A stretch of 64,000 nt of DNA. It comes from Mugil cephalus. Taxonomy: Eukaryota > Chordata > Actinopteri > Mugiliformes > Mugilidae. The notes under the pieces were generated by a model, which was given only the letters and a program-made list of their open reading frames with translations, was not told where the DNA came from and made no database searches. This document shows, piece by piece, positions 1 through 10,899 of this stretch (within the stretch, counting starts at the first letter, position 1; each line of letters starts with the position of its first letter). The stretch spans positions 6,376,001-6,440,000 of the forward strand of contig NC_061772.1 of NCBI RefSeq assembly GCF_022458985.1, in the 5' to 3' direction. The position numbers were made by a program, and so were the translations under genes.

Positions 1-1116
1 TAAACCTCTGTTGACAGATGAGTGTCTGTTTGATGCTGGGCAGGTACACACCTGCAGTGGGGCTGTCTGCCTTTTCACTGAAAACAAGCTGCCTGGTACA
101 GCTGGAAACTGGGTTGATAAGAGCTATGAGAGTAAGCTTACACAGTATGGGCACTAAAACAACGTGCTAAAAGAAGCTAAACACTCCGTAGAGACGAGGG
201 GAGGCATTGAGTTCAAAGATAAATCTCTGGATTTGCCATTACAACTAATATCAAGTGGACAAAACTTTGCCAGCTGGCAGCAGAGCAAACTGTGGTTTTA
301 GTGTTACCTCCTCAGTTGCAGGAGATGTTTATAATTATCCTTCAATACAACAGTTTTAGGATGATGTATTTAACTATTCTTGGCTGGAGAAGCCACTGTG
401 TGAGCACACGTTTTCAGTAGAGTTTATGGAAACCAGTAATACACGTGCCAAAATGACCAATGAAAGTGAGTGAGGCAAATGTAATGCCCTTGCAGCTACA
501 GTTATGCCTGGCAGTTTGCCAAGTCTTATTGCAAATACTTAAAGATGCTTGTAAAGTAGAGGAGAGCCGTGGTCATCATTGAGTAAGTGTTTTATCTTCT
601 AAAACACAATTCTGAAAATCTGCCTTTTGAAGAAAAGCCTGAGAGTGCCAGCACAGAGGCACTTTGTTGTAAACCAAAATGCAGGTAAAAACAGCTGGAA
701 TTAATACAGTGTACTACTCTGGGAAAGAAAAACAATCTAGTAGCAATTTTGTCAGAATCCGGTGACTGCTGCCTCCACTGGATAGATTGATAGTTGGTCA
801 AGAACTGAAAGCAGCTCATGAAAGCAGCAGAGGTTATTTGGACAATGCAGCTATGCCTCCTCAACAGAACAAACATACCAACCTGAAAGCACATACAAAC
901 AGAACAGAGAAGAATAAAAAGAATGTGTACATCTGCTCTCATGTATTACTGTTAATTAATAAAGCTAAATTCCTAGGTTGTGTGCCAAAATATTGTGATT
1001 ATAACTCCTGTTAGTTGCCTGTGAATGTTCTCAGTCATTCTAAAAGGTATATTCAAAAAGAGTTTGAAAAGTCCAGTGGCTTTTCTTTAACGCATTTGGA
1101 TATCCTATCCAAGACG

Positions 1117-1460
1117 CATTTAGTTCATTCATTCATTTACTGTAACCGCTTTTCCTCTGGAAGGTTGCAAGCGTGCTGGGGCCTATCCCAGCTGTCACTG
1201 GTTCAGAGGCGGAGTACAACCTGGACTAGTCTCAAGTCTGTCACAGGGCTAACACAGAGAGACAGACAACCATTCACACTCACATGTAACAATTAACCTA
1301 ACAAGGATGTCTTTGGATGGTGAGAGGAAGTCAGAGCACATGTAAAAAAAACAAACAAAACAAACACACAGACACAAGAAGAGCTGGTGGGTTCAAACCC
1401 AGAGCTTTCTTACTGGGAGGCATCAGTGCTAACCGCTACAGCACTGTACTACGCTAACTT
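1117..1460 (+). repeat. dispersed teleost repeat, copy A
   Basis: This is a copy of a very common fish interspersed repeat. Its hallmarks are the phrases cctatcccagctgtcactg, gtctgtcacagggctaacac, gagacagacaaccattcac and a GGTTCAAACCCAG-like end followed by gtgctaaccgctac. The same element recurs in this window at about 4.46-4.70 kb (inverted) and 7.54-7.70 kb. Its class is uncertain; it behaves as a non-autonomous, SINE-like or LINE-tail-derived repeat. The family resemblance is from general knowledge of fish genomes, while the recurrence within the window is seen directly. Confidence 0.8.
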
Positions 1461-2089
1461 ATCAGGGTTAGTCCATTGCGAATGTAGTTAGTGCAGCGTC
1501 AGTGCTTTTTGAAAATTTGTGTTTTCAGGCACTCGTACTGGAGCGATGCTCTATGTTTGTATTAAAATAAATTAAATGAAATCCATATGTGTGTACAATA
1601 TGCCTCAGCTTCCAAACCGACTCTGTGTTTACATGTGCACTGGCATCGAGAGCATTCTGTCGACCACCATCACCATCTGGTTTGGAAACTGCACAGTTTC
1701 TGATTAAAAAAAAAAAAATCTACCGTCTACAGGTCGAGGTGCATCAGGAAAGTTTCCAGCATCCTCCTAGATGACCTCTCCCACCATCTACACGGCCTGT
1801 TCCCCCTTCTGCCAAACATTGCACAAGTCACTTTCCGACAAGATGGACACTTGCATGCACAGTCTTTAGAGATACTGTCTATGATCTAGCTTCATCTAGC
1901 TGTGGCAATTTGAACTCGTTAGCACTGTCATCGGTACAAATACTATTTTTAGCCTGTACAGATGAATCTACTGATGACAGTATTAATTAATTAATTCCTT
2001 CATTTATTGTATAGGTTGCGCTTAAAGTGGCACTTATTCTGTGTAGATGCACATATCGACAATAACTTACAGTTTTTCTATACATTGCA

Positions 2090-2450
2090 CCATTGCACAT
2101 ACCAATCAGTTATAACTTTACCACCACCTGCCTAATATTGTGTAGGTCTCCCTCCAAAACAGTTGTGACTCATCAGAGAACACAGGTAACACTGGTAACA
2201 CAGTGTTGGTGGGTCCTATGGGTTGAGGGGAGGGGACTCTGTGGATCATCACACAGATACCTGATCAGTTTGGGATCTAGTGAATTTGGAGGCCAGAGCC
2301 TGCTGGGGATGGCTGCTGCCATCAAGTAGTGTCATTGCTGTGGGGTGGGGTCTAAACATTCCCAACAGAACACTGAAAAGTCACAAGATGGTCAATGTTA
2401 TTTACTTATTCTACCAGCGGTCATAATGTTATGCCCGATCGGTGTATATC
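2090..2450. mobile_element. internally deleted DNA transposon (MITE-like) with terminal inverted repeats
   Basis: The right end reads cataatgttatgcccgatcg followed by gtgtata. Its reverse complement resembles the left end, where accaatcagttataac leads into a segment ending accacctgcctaatattgtg. The two ends therefore form imperfect inverted repeats of about 30 bp. Internal fragments such as gaatttggaggccagagc match the body of a class II transposon widespread in teleosts that begins and ends with these termini. At about 360 bp the copy is too short to encode a transposase, so it is a non-autonomous relic. The superfamily was not determined. Confidence 0.75.
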
Positions 2451-3478
2451 AATAGTAGTGTATAGCGGTGTATATTTACTGTATAGTAAAAAGTTCCACT
2501 TCTTAGATTCTGTATATCTTCTGTTCAGAAAATCATTGTGTAGTCCAGGTTGCCATAATGTTGTAGAGTTGTAGTAGATAGAGTAGTGCAGCAGTGCAGT
2601 GTGTGTGTGTCTTGTCAGTATATATGTAGCAGAGTCGGACCAGGAGAAACACTTTACACCTTTGCATGCTTTTAAGAACATATTGTGGAAGTGACAATAA
2701 ACACGACTCGAATCTAGAGCAAATGTATGACTGTCACATACACAGATAGCTCCTTTCAGAGTGGATCTGATAAACATCACATAGTGAAACAACAGAATAA
2801 TGTTACATTTGAGATTACCACTAGCTGCTGCCCATCTAGAAGGTAAGAAAACTAAAAGAGTAAAAATAGTCTTACAGAGGAAAAGAAAGAATGAATTCAT
2901 AAATACTCAAGGTTCAGTATATTCACATTTGAAGATAATGAATATTCACTGGCAACATAGCTGCCCTTCTATCATAAAGTACATTTTTTTTACGATGGGA
3001 CAAAGTGATGGTTCCTAATTTACATGAAGTACTAATAAAAGCAACGCCATTCCGCAATTTTTACTACCACTTTTTATGTAAAAAATTTTTCTTGACCAAC
3101 CCTCTTTGCAGACCCAGGCCACAGCTGGATTGTCACGCTGCTCCAGATTCCTGCTGCAAAAGCACACCTGCTGCTGAAAGGGTAATTCAACACGAATCCA
3201 CTTTGATGTGAAGGAGAACCAACAACCTCTCCTGTTTTAATAAGACACTGAAGGCATCAAAGTGAGGAGGCTACAAACACTGTCACAACACTTAATAATG
3301 ATTACCATTTATGAAGGGAGGCAATGCTATTTCTTCCATGACGCTGGCTTTCCAAGCCCAAGAACAGAGGCTTTGTTTTGGTGAAAAATGTGAATCTGAT
3401 CACAAGGTTCATTCAGTAGATCTGAATCTGCACAATGGTTATAAGTAAATTAAATTCCACTGACTCCGAACACAATTT

Positions 3479-3508
3479 TCTTTTTTTTTTCTTCTTTTTT
3501 TTTTTTAC
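3479..3508. repeat. T-rich homopolymer tract
   Basis: Two runs of T interrupted by cttc form a T-rich tract of about 30 bases. No associated gene is recognised. It could be a degraded poly(A) tail of a minus-strand retroposon, but no body was identified next to it. Confidence 0.6.
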
Positions 3509-4461
3509 AATCTCAAAAAGACATTTTGAAAGCCAGGATTAAGAGGTCACTGTGTGTAGATGTTTCATTTTACTTTTAAAATCCTTAATTATTCCAATTC
3601 AGTTCTGGGGAGAAAATGGGGAGAAATTGTAACCTTTAGACTCAGAATAAAACAGTATCACATTTTTCTGTTCACATGAGATATCACTAAGAAATGACAG
3701 AATCCCTTTAAAATTTTTCCACACAAACACCAGCATTCAGCTGCACCACCGGCATACTCTCCCACAAAAGTGATCACCTTTTCAACCACTTCAGAGCTAA
3801 GATATTCATCAAGAGACGCTGGGGGATGTTTAAGAGGCCCTTTGTCATGAGCGTCTAAAATGTTTGCTGAAGGAACAAAGGAAAAAGCAATATGTTCAAA
3901 CTGTCTTATTTGAGTTAGACATTTTAGAAAACATATAATATAATATGAGATTTCGTAAAATGTATAAAACATATAACACATAATAATAATTTGTCAGTAC
4001 AAAAAAAAAAATGTGTGTATAATGTATAATGGGTTCACTTGCCAGAAAATTTCATCAATTAGCACATATTTGGAAATCATGTGAATTGCAAACATAGCCA
4101 CTTCTCCTCTTTTCTCACATCAGACACGTTCGCTTTTAAAGCTCATAGCCTGGCAGCCTCTCCCCCACAGCAGACGCTGTCAGCAACAGCACGCCAAAAC
4201 ACAGAGGGAGATGTCAGAGGAGTAGCTTCTCCACCATTGCACCTGATGTCAGCCGCTACTTGTGAGCGGCATGGTAAGCGATGCGGCCTCAACCACGGAA
4301 GCGAAGTCATCCCTCATTTTTACCTGCGGACGAAGGATTGTAATGACAGGCTGTCAGCCTTTGACATCCTCACAAACTCTCTCTGTTATCTCCACCTTCA
4401 AGTTCTTTGCGCTTCACTTCACCCGCAGCTACAGTCACTACATCCAGTGGTTTTCTCGCCG

Positions 4462-4703
4462 ACTGATTTCTGTACAAAATGGAGTTTGCATGTTCTCCCT
4501 GTGTCTGCGTGGGTTTTCCTCGAAAGACACGCTGCTCAGGTTAATAGGTGACTCTAAATTGACGCTAGGTGTGAGTGTGAATGGTGGTTTGTCTCTGTGT
4601 TAGCCCTGTGATAGACTGGTAACCTGTCCAGGGTGTACCCCACCTCTCGCCCGATGACAGCTGGACCTAGTGAGGATTAAGCGGTATGGAAGATGATTGT
4701 ACA
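4462..4703 (-). repeat. dispersed teleost repeat, copy B (inverted)
   Basis: This is the reverse orientation of the element at 1.12-1.46 kb. It contains gtttgcatgttctccctgtg, then gtgtgagtgtgaatggt, then gtgttagccctgtgatagac, and ends near gattaagcggtatgg. The order of these blocks is the mirror image of copies A and C. It extends further through the gtttgcatgttctcc block than copy A. Confidence 0.8.
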
Positions 4704-7222
4704 ATCTCAAAAATACGGTAGAAACTACAATAAATTGATTTCTCTTTTATTAAATTACAACATGTGCTCTGTTCTCTCAGCCTGTGCTTCTGCGCCTTTG
4801 GTTTGTTGTCTTAAATTACCTTAATCAGCCTGCTTGCTACGTATTGTAGAATCTGCAGTCTGTTGCAGCTTGGGCCATTATCTTTATCATTCATTTGCAA
4901 ACAGAAAACTCACCATTATCCCAGAAATGGGATTTTGCTTCCTTTGCATTCAATTGTAATGTTGACGGAAAATAATATGTGACAGTTGAATGCCAATTGT
5001 GCCACTAATGACAATCAAAGAACATTTCTTAATCAGGAAACATCTGATATTGACAATAAGCTTATTCAGCTCCCGAGAGGACAACCAACATAGATATATG
5101 AGAACTATTGACAGATTCTTTGCAAAATGCAGGTTTTCGACACGGCAAATGATCACAGCCATTTGCCACCCGATGGCAGGCAAACCCCAAAGGTGTAGCT
5201 ATATACACAAAAGCCTGCTCTTCCTTTCCTCTCGCTGGTTACTACAGAAACAACTGACAGAGCCTCAGCTGTGAACTACATGTGCAATGGGGGGCTGTTA
5301 AGATGAAAAGTCAGTGGTCTAGCAAATGAGCAAATGACAACATCTTTCATCCATGTCGGTAAAGTTAAAACTACAGGGATGTCACAGTATTTGCTTACTT
5401 TTTTTTATGCTACATCAACTTCTACAGATGCTGCAATGTACCCCATGCATCAAGCTAGAGAGATGAATTGTCCAAAACTGATCTTTGTTGTGCACCGTGC
5501 ACAGGCCTTCACAGCACGTGGACGTTTCTGACACTCTATGAACTCAGCTGTCACGTCAGCTGCTCTTGTGTACTATACTGTGGCAGTCGTAGACAGCAGC
5601 TTCAAGGCCCTTTTTCTACTAGCACTGAAGCAAAGCAATTGTCATCATACCTTTGCTAAGAGCACTATACCGTACATTTCTGAAAATGGAGAGACCTGTG
5701 GAGATCTACCAAGTCTGAAAAACTCAAGTCACTTTGCCTGTTCAACACTTCGATTCAGAGCAAATGTATCTCTTCAAACTTTGACTGGACTGTCATGACA
5801 AACACATTCAACATTTTCTCTGCCTCTGGCCCACTCTCAAATCTGATGTTATTTTTTTATTTTCTTCTTTTATTATGAAATTATCATCTTCTTGGATGGA
5901 CATTGATGAATCATTTTGTTTCCACCTAAATTGCACGATTCTCTAATTAGTCACCTTTAAAGCCACCCACAATGGCCCAAACACTTCAGGAGATCTCCAT
6001 TTATTTGTTACCACCGTCTGAAATCGGGTACTTGGCAACAGGTTAATTTTTTTATGCTTTATTCTCTATGTGCTCAATGCTAAAAATCACAAGCTGAACA
6101 GACAACACCACAGAAAAATTCATTTTCAAGTTGAGTTCACCTCAGCTGAATTCATCTAATCTCATCTGAATTCAATTTCTCTTTATCAGAAGATGAAAAC
6201 AATATGAGAACGTCTCCGAAAAACAAATTCTTTCGAAGTGCTGGTTGCATATTTTAATCAGTGGTTATTGTATGTGGATTATAGTCAGAACAGCATATTA
6301 AACTCCTCAGTCAGTTGCACAGATTTCAAATTAGCCCACTTGAATGTTATCCATTGATAATAATACAAGCTTGACAGTATAATCCACTGAGCAAACCAAA
6401 ACAAAACTAATGAGAATGACTACAGGTGCATACCCAATAACACAACACATTGGAACAGTAGGGAAATCTCAGTGTGTTCTTCCAGTAGTTTCAGCAACAC
6501 AGCCGAAGTCTGATGGGAACTGCTGAGATTAAAAACCCCTGCAGACATGCAAATGCCAATTAACTTGGAAATAACACGTGATAATACACAGTATTTGTGA
6601 AACGTCATCGATGTTAGGAATCAAACAGGGGCAATATGGGTCAAAATCATGCGCAGCCAGAGGAGTGTCATTTAAAATGACTTGATGCAGTGAGGCTAGT
6701 TCAGTTTGTTGTAGGTACATTCTGCAATGGATTCAGACAAGATAAAATAAATTCTCCAGAACAGAATTTAGGGCAACAATAAGACTAATTTCATAGTAAA
6801 GAAGTAAAGTAGTAGTAAAGTAGTGAAATTGACTTATACACAAACAATTTAGTTTAAAAGTGGACAAGACTTGATTCTAAAGCCAAAATCCATTTTTATC
6901 TTCAACTTTTCCACAAACACCTGAATGTGTAGATCATAAGAGATGGCCAGGATTTTATAAACGACTGATACCGGACAGGAAATTGTCAATGTGATCTTTT
7001 TCGCCATAAGACCCTCAGCTCGGTGTGTATGCAGGTCTGAAGCAGACTGAGACAGTCCGAGAAAAGACGTTCTCTTCCCTCTATGCAAATAAAATAGGCC
7101 ACTGAGCCTGCTCCCATCTGTCTGTTGGATAAATCACTGTCCAGACTGACACCACTATAATATATTTATAAGAAACAAAAGCACAGGAGGAGATCTGCTA
7201 GTGTGCATTTGATTCACATTAA

Positions 7223-7314
7223 TAAGAGAAGAGAAGAGAAGAGAAGAGAAGAGAAGAGAAGAGAAGAGAAGAGAAGAGAAGAGAAGAGAAGAGAAGAGAA
7301 GAGAAGAGAAGAGA
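7223..7314. repeat. (AAGAG)n pentanucleotide microsatellite
   Basis: This is an essentially perfect purine-only pentamer array of about 18 units (gaaga/agaga register). All purines fall on one strand, which makes it a candidate for triplex formation and for length polymorphism. It lies in otherwise unremarkable DNA. Confidence 0.95.
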
Positions 7315-7536
7315 GCCTTTGAGGTTTAACTAGATCTTTATTCTTTTATCAACTGTGGCTTTCACCTGGGTCAAATGTCTATCCAACTCAACTCCAAACC
7401 CCATGATGAAATTAAGAAATATTTTATTCATAAAGTTGCACTTTTAATCTTTATTCTTTATTATCTGTCCTATGTTGAACATTCAAACACAATGTCCAGC
7501 CATTCGTCCTTTTTGCATTACTACTCATCATTAGAG

Positions 7537-7703
7537 GATCACAGGGGGGAGCTGGGACCTATGTGAGCTGTCACTGATCGAGGGGCGGGGTACATCCTCG
7601 TCAGGTCTCTAGTTTATGACAGGGCTAACACAGAGAGACAAACAACCACCCATAGAAAACCCACACAGGCAAAAGGACAACATGCAAACTGTACACAAGG
7701 AAA
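7537..7703 (+). repeat. dispersed teleost repeat, copy C (internally deleted)
   Basis: Same orientation as copy A. It shows gagctgggacctatgtgagc, then ctgtcactgatcgaggggcg, then gacagggctaacacagagag, and jumps directly to gaaaacccacacaggcaaaa. The central part present in intact copies is therefore missing. The left boundary is uncertain. Confidence 0.75.
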
Positions 7704-10154
7704 CTGAAATGAACCTTTGTCTTTGGCTGAAAACATGAAAATGTTGAGGTCTGCAGGCGCTGAATTGTATCTTGTCAGACCACCCTGCTCCTCCATCTCT
7801 AGGATACAGTGTTTACTGAGTAAGTGCCAGGACACCGTGTGATTGCACCGTGAACAAATAGGCTCCTCCAGCGCCTGCAAAAGCACAATGATACAACATG
7901 GTCTTAAACCTACGAACGCATGAATAAGCTCATCCTGGCTGAACATCATCTAGTATCAAAAGAAAATGAGAATAGATTCAGAATATTTTTTTTCAGCAGT
8001 GGCGTAGGAGAGAAAGTGGAAGGTGCATAGTAAGGAAAGGTACGAGTGTACTAATGATGGCTTTGACAGGGAAGCATCACTAGAAAAGGAATACTGTCTC
8101 TTAGTGGAATGCAGCCATCATTATTATGTGGCATTATTTATGGGGGTCATATTTCAGCTAAAATATGAATGGTCAGTTGTTATCTGTTTATGTAGTAGTT
8201 AATAATAGTCTTCCATAGCTTCACATTCAGTGATCAAGTAGCCCTAGGCAGTTTGTGGGCTGCTCATTTACTGTTTGTCACCTCAGATGAGACGAGGGTG
8301 GCTGAAAGTCTTCTACTTTCAGCATTAGTTATACCAACTGAACACCATGGCTGATTAACATGACAATTAAGCCAATGAACCATCCAAAGACACATGCACT
8401 GTCACTGCAAGGCCAGCTGGGCTGCAGAGGGACGTAACAGCCACCCTGCCATACTTTTCATGTTTACACTTGTCTGTTACAGTTGTTACTCTATTGTCAT
8501 GTTACAGAGTTCGACCAAACCACTGGATGACATATGTACATCTCCTCTACCTCCTAAATTCCATGAATATATCATGAATATATCAATATGCAGAATCTAG
8601 AAAGGAACAAGATTTTGAACCCTGCAGTTCTTTAGTTTGTGTTGACACATGGTCAATCATTTTGGAGTGCGCTTTGGCTGCATGCAGGTAAACAGTCCAG
8701 GTAGAGGGCAAAAGAAGAACATCCTGTCATACTCTGTCAGGAACCAAACCAACAGGTTCTGTCTCTCATCATCAACTACATTTTCACATCTCAAGTTGTT
8801 GTTACTTTGACTGTAAGGACTGACCGCTGCACAGAACGGGAGGCCCTGGGCTGACTGTTGCCCCGAGTCCTCAGATGATAGCTGATGCAGAATGCGGACA
8901 CAAACAACTTCACAGATGTCACGTAGGCAGCGTTCGGATGGACTGAGCACGGCACGTTATGTGCGGGCTTTACTAAGGATTTTTGATTACTAATGCAGTA
9001 GGTAGCTAGATATGCCACTGACTTAAATTTGACCTCTGATGCTAATGTCTAGCCTGCGAAAAAATGTACATTCATAACATGGTTTGGTTTATTCAATTCG
9101 ATCCTAAAGAAAGATTTAGCAGTCTGTTCAACTGGTCGATTCTAAGTTGCGTTACTGTGATGAAGCAGTTCATTAGCAGATAGGCTGTTTGGGTGCAAAA
9201 CAATCTGTCTCTGGCAAATAACTGGTTTCCTGGAGGGAAAACATTAGATGGTGGAGAAGCAAACGATACTCGTTCGATACTCAGACTCTGGCACATCTTG
9301 CAGCGTAGAACTGTTTGCTCACAGTAAACACTGTCGATACTCCAACATGTCTGAGGAGGCTATGAGACCACTGGCTCGGTCAACAATCTCTTGGGATGTC
9401 CAAGCACAGATTCAGAATACCAATTATGTTATCTGAGCCAACATATACAGCGCTGTCAAGGTGAAACCTCCTCTACTGTACTGGTGATCAATCAAGTAAC
9501 AAGCACTCCCAACCATGCACTGAATTCCAATATGCTGCCTGAGAAAGGACTCATTTTGTTACCCAGTGTTTCTTGACTAGAAAATTACTTCTGTAGACGT
9601 TTGTAACAATCGCCCTGCTGGATAAACTCAGATCAGTGATCCCCCTCCGCCCCCAATGCTTCCTCCACGTTGGAGCCATTTTCGCCAGTCATGACCATTC
9701 AGAGTGACTGACTCATTCACACTTATAACTGACATTATGGCGGCGACAGCACACAAAAGTGACATTTGGCTGTTTTCGTGTCCAGCCTTTGGAGGGCGGG
9801 TGTGTCATGAACAATCGGACAGCTCACGAATCTGTTCCAAACAGAAGAAGTTTTCAAAAGAAAAAATAAATAAATAAATAATAAATTGCTGCTCAGAACC
9901 ACCGCGGCTATACGGGGAGGGTTTATCAGTCCTCTGTGCTGTCTGTGTTTGTGCGCCACATGCCTGCTTGAATTTGCACCAAATGTGAGGTCTTGCTGAC
10001 AGTCACCCCTGCTGAAACACAGTGTGCCAACTTCCAGGCTAATTAGTCCAGGAGTGGGGAGGAAGCACCTCAGTCTGACGTTGCTCCTTTAATTTCAAAA
10101 CATTTAGGGGATGAACACTATCACTTTTTCTGCTCATAGTAGTTGGTGTGATGG

Positions 10155-10241
<87 letters not shown>
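10155..10241. repeat. (GATA)n tetranucleotide microsatellite
   Basis: This is a perfect run of about 21 gata units. It generates a spurious minus-strand frame of repeating Leu-Ser-Ile-Tyr that should not be annotated as protein. Confidence 0.97.
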
Positions 10242-10557
10242 CCTTAAAAGTCAAGAAATATTCTAAAATATCAACACTCCAGCTTTTCCAATGGGAGTGT
10301 TTTAGGGAGGCATTTTGTGAACTATACCATGGCTATTACTATACCATGGAACGACTCGTATATCTGCCACATACTAACACACTCACATCGCCCGCACATC
10401 TCCCATTTCCAAACCCGGTGCACCTGCGAACTAATTGCGCAAGGGGGGGTTCCCACCGGACTGAGCCTCCACAACACACCGGCCTTGACAATAAACACGA
10501 CACGCAACAGCCTCCTGCATGACCGCACAGCTGTCACTGTGGAGAAATATCGCTTAC

Positions 10558-10613
10558 CTGTCATAACTCCATCTGCTGTAAGACATGCTCCTGTTGCTGC
10601 TGACTCCCTCCAT
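10558..10613 (-). CDS. candidate first coding exon of an unidentified minus-strand gene
   Basis: On the minus strand an ATG at 10613 opens an 18-codon segment, MEGVSSNRSMSYSRWSYD plus two bases. It ends at a consensus splice donor, CAG|GTAAGCG (intron GT at 10557-10556). The segment sits at the downstream edge of a CpG-dense patch, as expected for a promoter-proximal exon. I do not recognise the peptide. One continuation in the correct phase is the open frame starting after an AG at 8812-8811 and running to a stop at 8657. Its tract is weak and its end unclear. It could equally be a non-coding first exon or a chance ORF. Confidence 0.25.
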
Positions 10614-10721
10614 ATCCGCCGGCTCACTGCGAAGGCTGGACCAGGTGGTGAGGCGGCGATGTCGAAGCTCTCCTCTCTCCCTTCTCCCCAATGCAAACAC
10701 GAACTAATGGGATCGCCGTTA

Positions 10722-10765
10722 AGTGGAGGAGGAGGAGGAGGAGGAGGAGAAGAAGAAGAAGAAGG
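10722..10765. repeat. (GGA)n/(GAA)n triplet tract
   Basis: About nine GGA units pass into four or five GAA units. The tract lies inside the CpG-dense patch. On the minus strand it would be a CT-rich leader sequence. Poly-Gly/Glu/Arg and poly-Ser/Pro ORFs across it are artefacts of the repeat. Confidence 0.9.
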
Positions 10766-10899
10766 GAGGCTGAGCGCAGCCAGACGCTCTCCTATATGGA
10801 CTATACCACTACGGAGAGGGGAGAGCGAGTCCGTCCACGGACTGCCTCCGGTGTAATTCATTCATTAACGGGGATCCAGGAGTCTGGCCAATTCCACTG

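Larger units (their letters stand above)
1..10500. other. repeat-rich region, no identified gene
   Basis: No exon of a recognisable protein was found in this stretch on either strand. It holds dispersed repeats near 1.12-1.46, 4.46-4.70 and 7.54-7.70 kb, a deleted DNA transposon near 2.09-2.45 kb, and microsatellites at 7.22-7.31 and 10.15-10.24 kb, each listed separately. Reading frames of 60-160 codons occur but mostly lack ATG starts, overlap repeats, or have no convincing splice sites. Minus-strand segments at 3.7-3.85, 7.70-7.95 and 8.66-8.81 kb look mildly exon-like. They could belong to the candidate minus-strand gene whose first exon is proposed at 10.6 kb, but this is not established. 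Confidence 0.6.
10380..10860 (-). promoter_or_regulatory. CpG-dense patch, candidate promoter
   Basis: Roughly two dozen CpG dinucleotides fall in about 480 bases, far above the surrounding sequence. The patch contains TATA-like bases near 10790-10806 on the minus strand, a GGA/GAA triplet array, and the candidate first exon described at 10558-10613. Genes at such patches in vertebrates are often broadly expressed. The direction is inferred only from that donor site. Confidence 0.4.

Noticed and set aside
1385..1445. tRNA-like GGTTCAAACCC box
   Set aside because: It lies within dispersed repeat copy A. No cloverleaf with an anticodon stem could be drawn, so it is not a tRNA gene.
2421..2900. 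159-codon minus-strand ORF
   Set aside because: It overlaps the end of the DNA transposon relic, has unusual composition and no recognisable domain.
3658..3860. Exon-like minus-strand segment after a good pyrimidine tract (TTCCTTTGTTCCTTCAG)
   Set aside because: The peptide is not recognised, the downstream donor is ambiguous and no partner exon is secure. Mentioned only as a possible piece of the candidate gene at 10.6 kb.
7614..7949. 111-codon minus-strand frame with a Cys/His pattern resembling a zinc knuckle
   Set aside because: Its C-terminal third is the inverted dispersed repeat copy C, and the Cys/His spacing is not a firm match to any family.
7223..10241. Regular arrays at 7.2 and 10.2 kb as possible CRISPR or satellite
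   Set aside because: They are simple penta- and tetranucleotide microsatellites without spacers, in a vertebrate genome.
10317..10861. Overlapping 179-codon ORFs on both strands
   Set aside because: Both cross the GGA/GAA array and give low-complexity Gly/Glu or Ser/Pro runs. They are effects of the CpG-rich, repeat-containing sequence.
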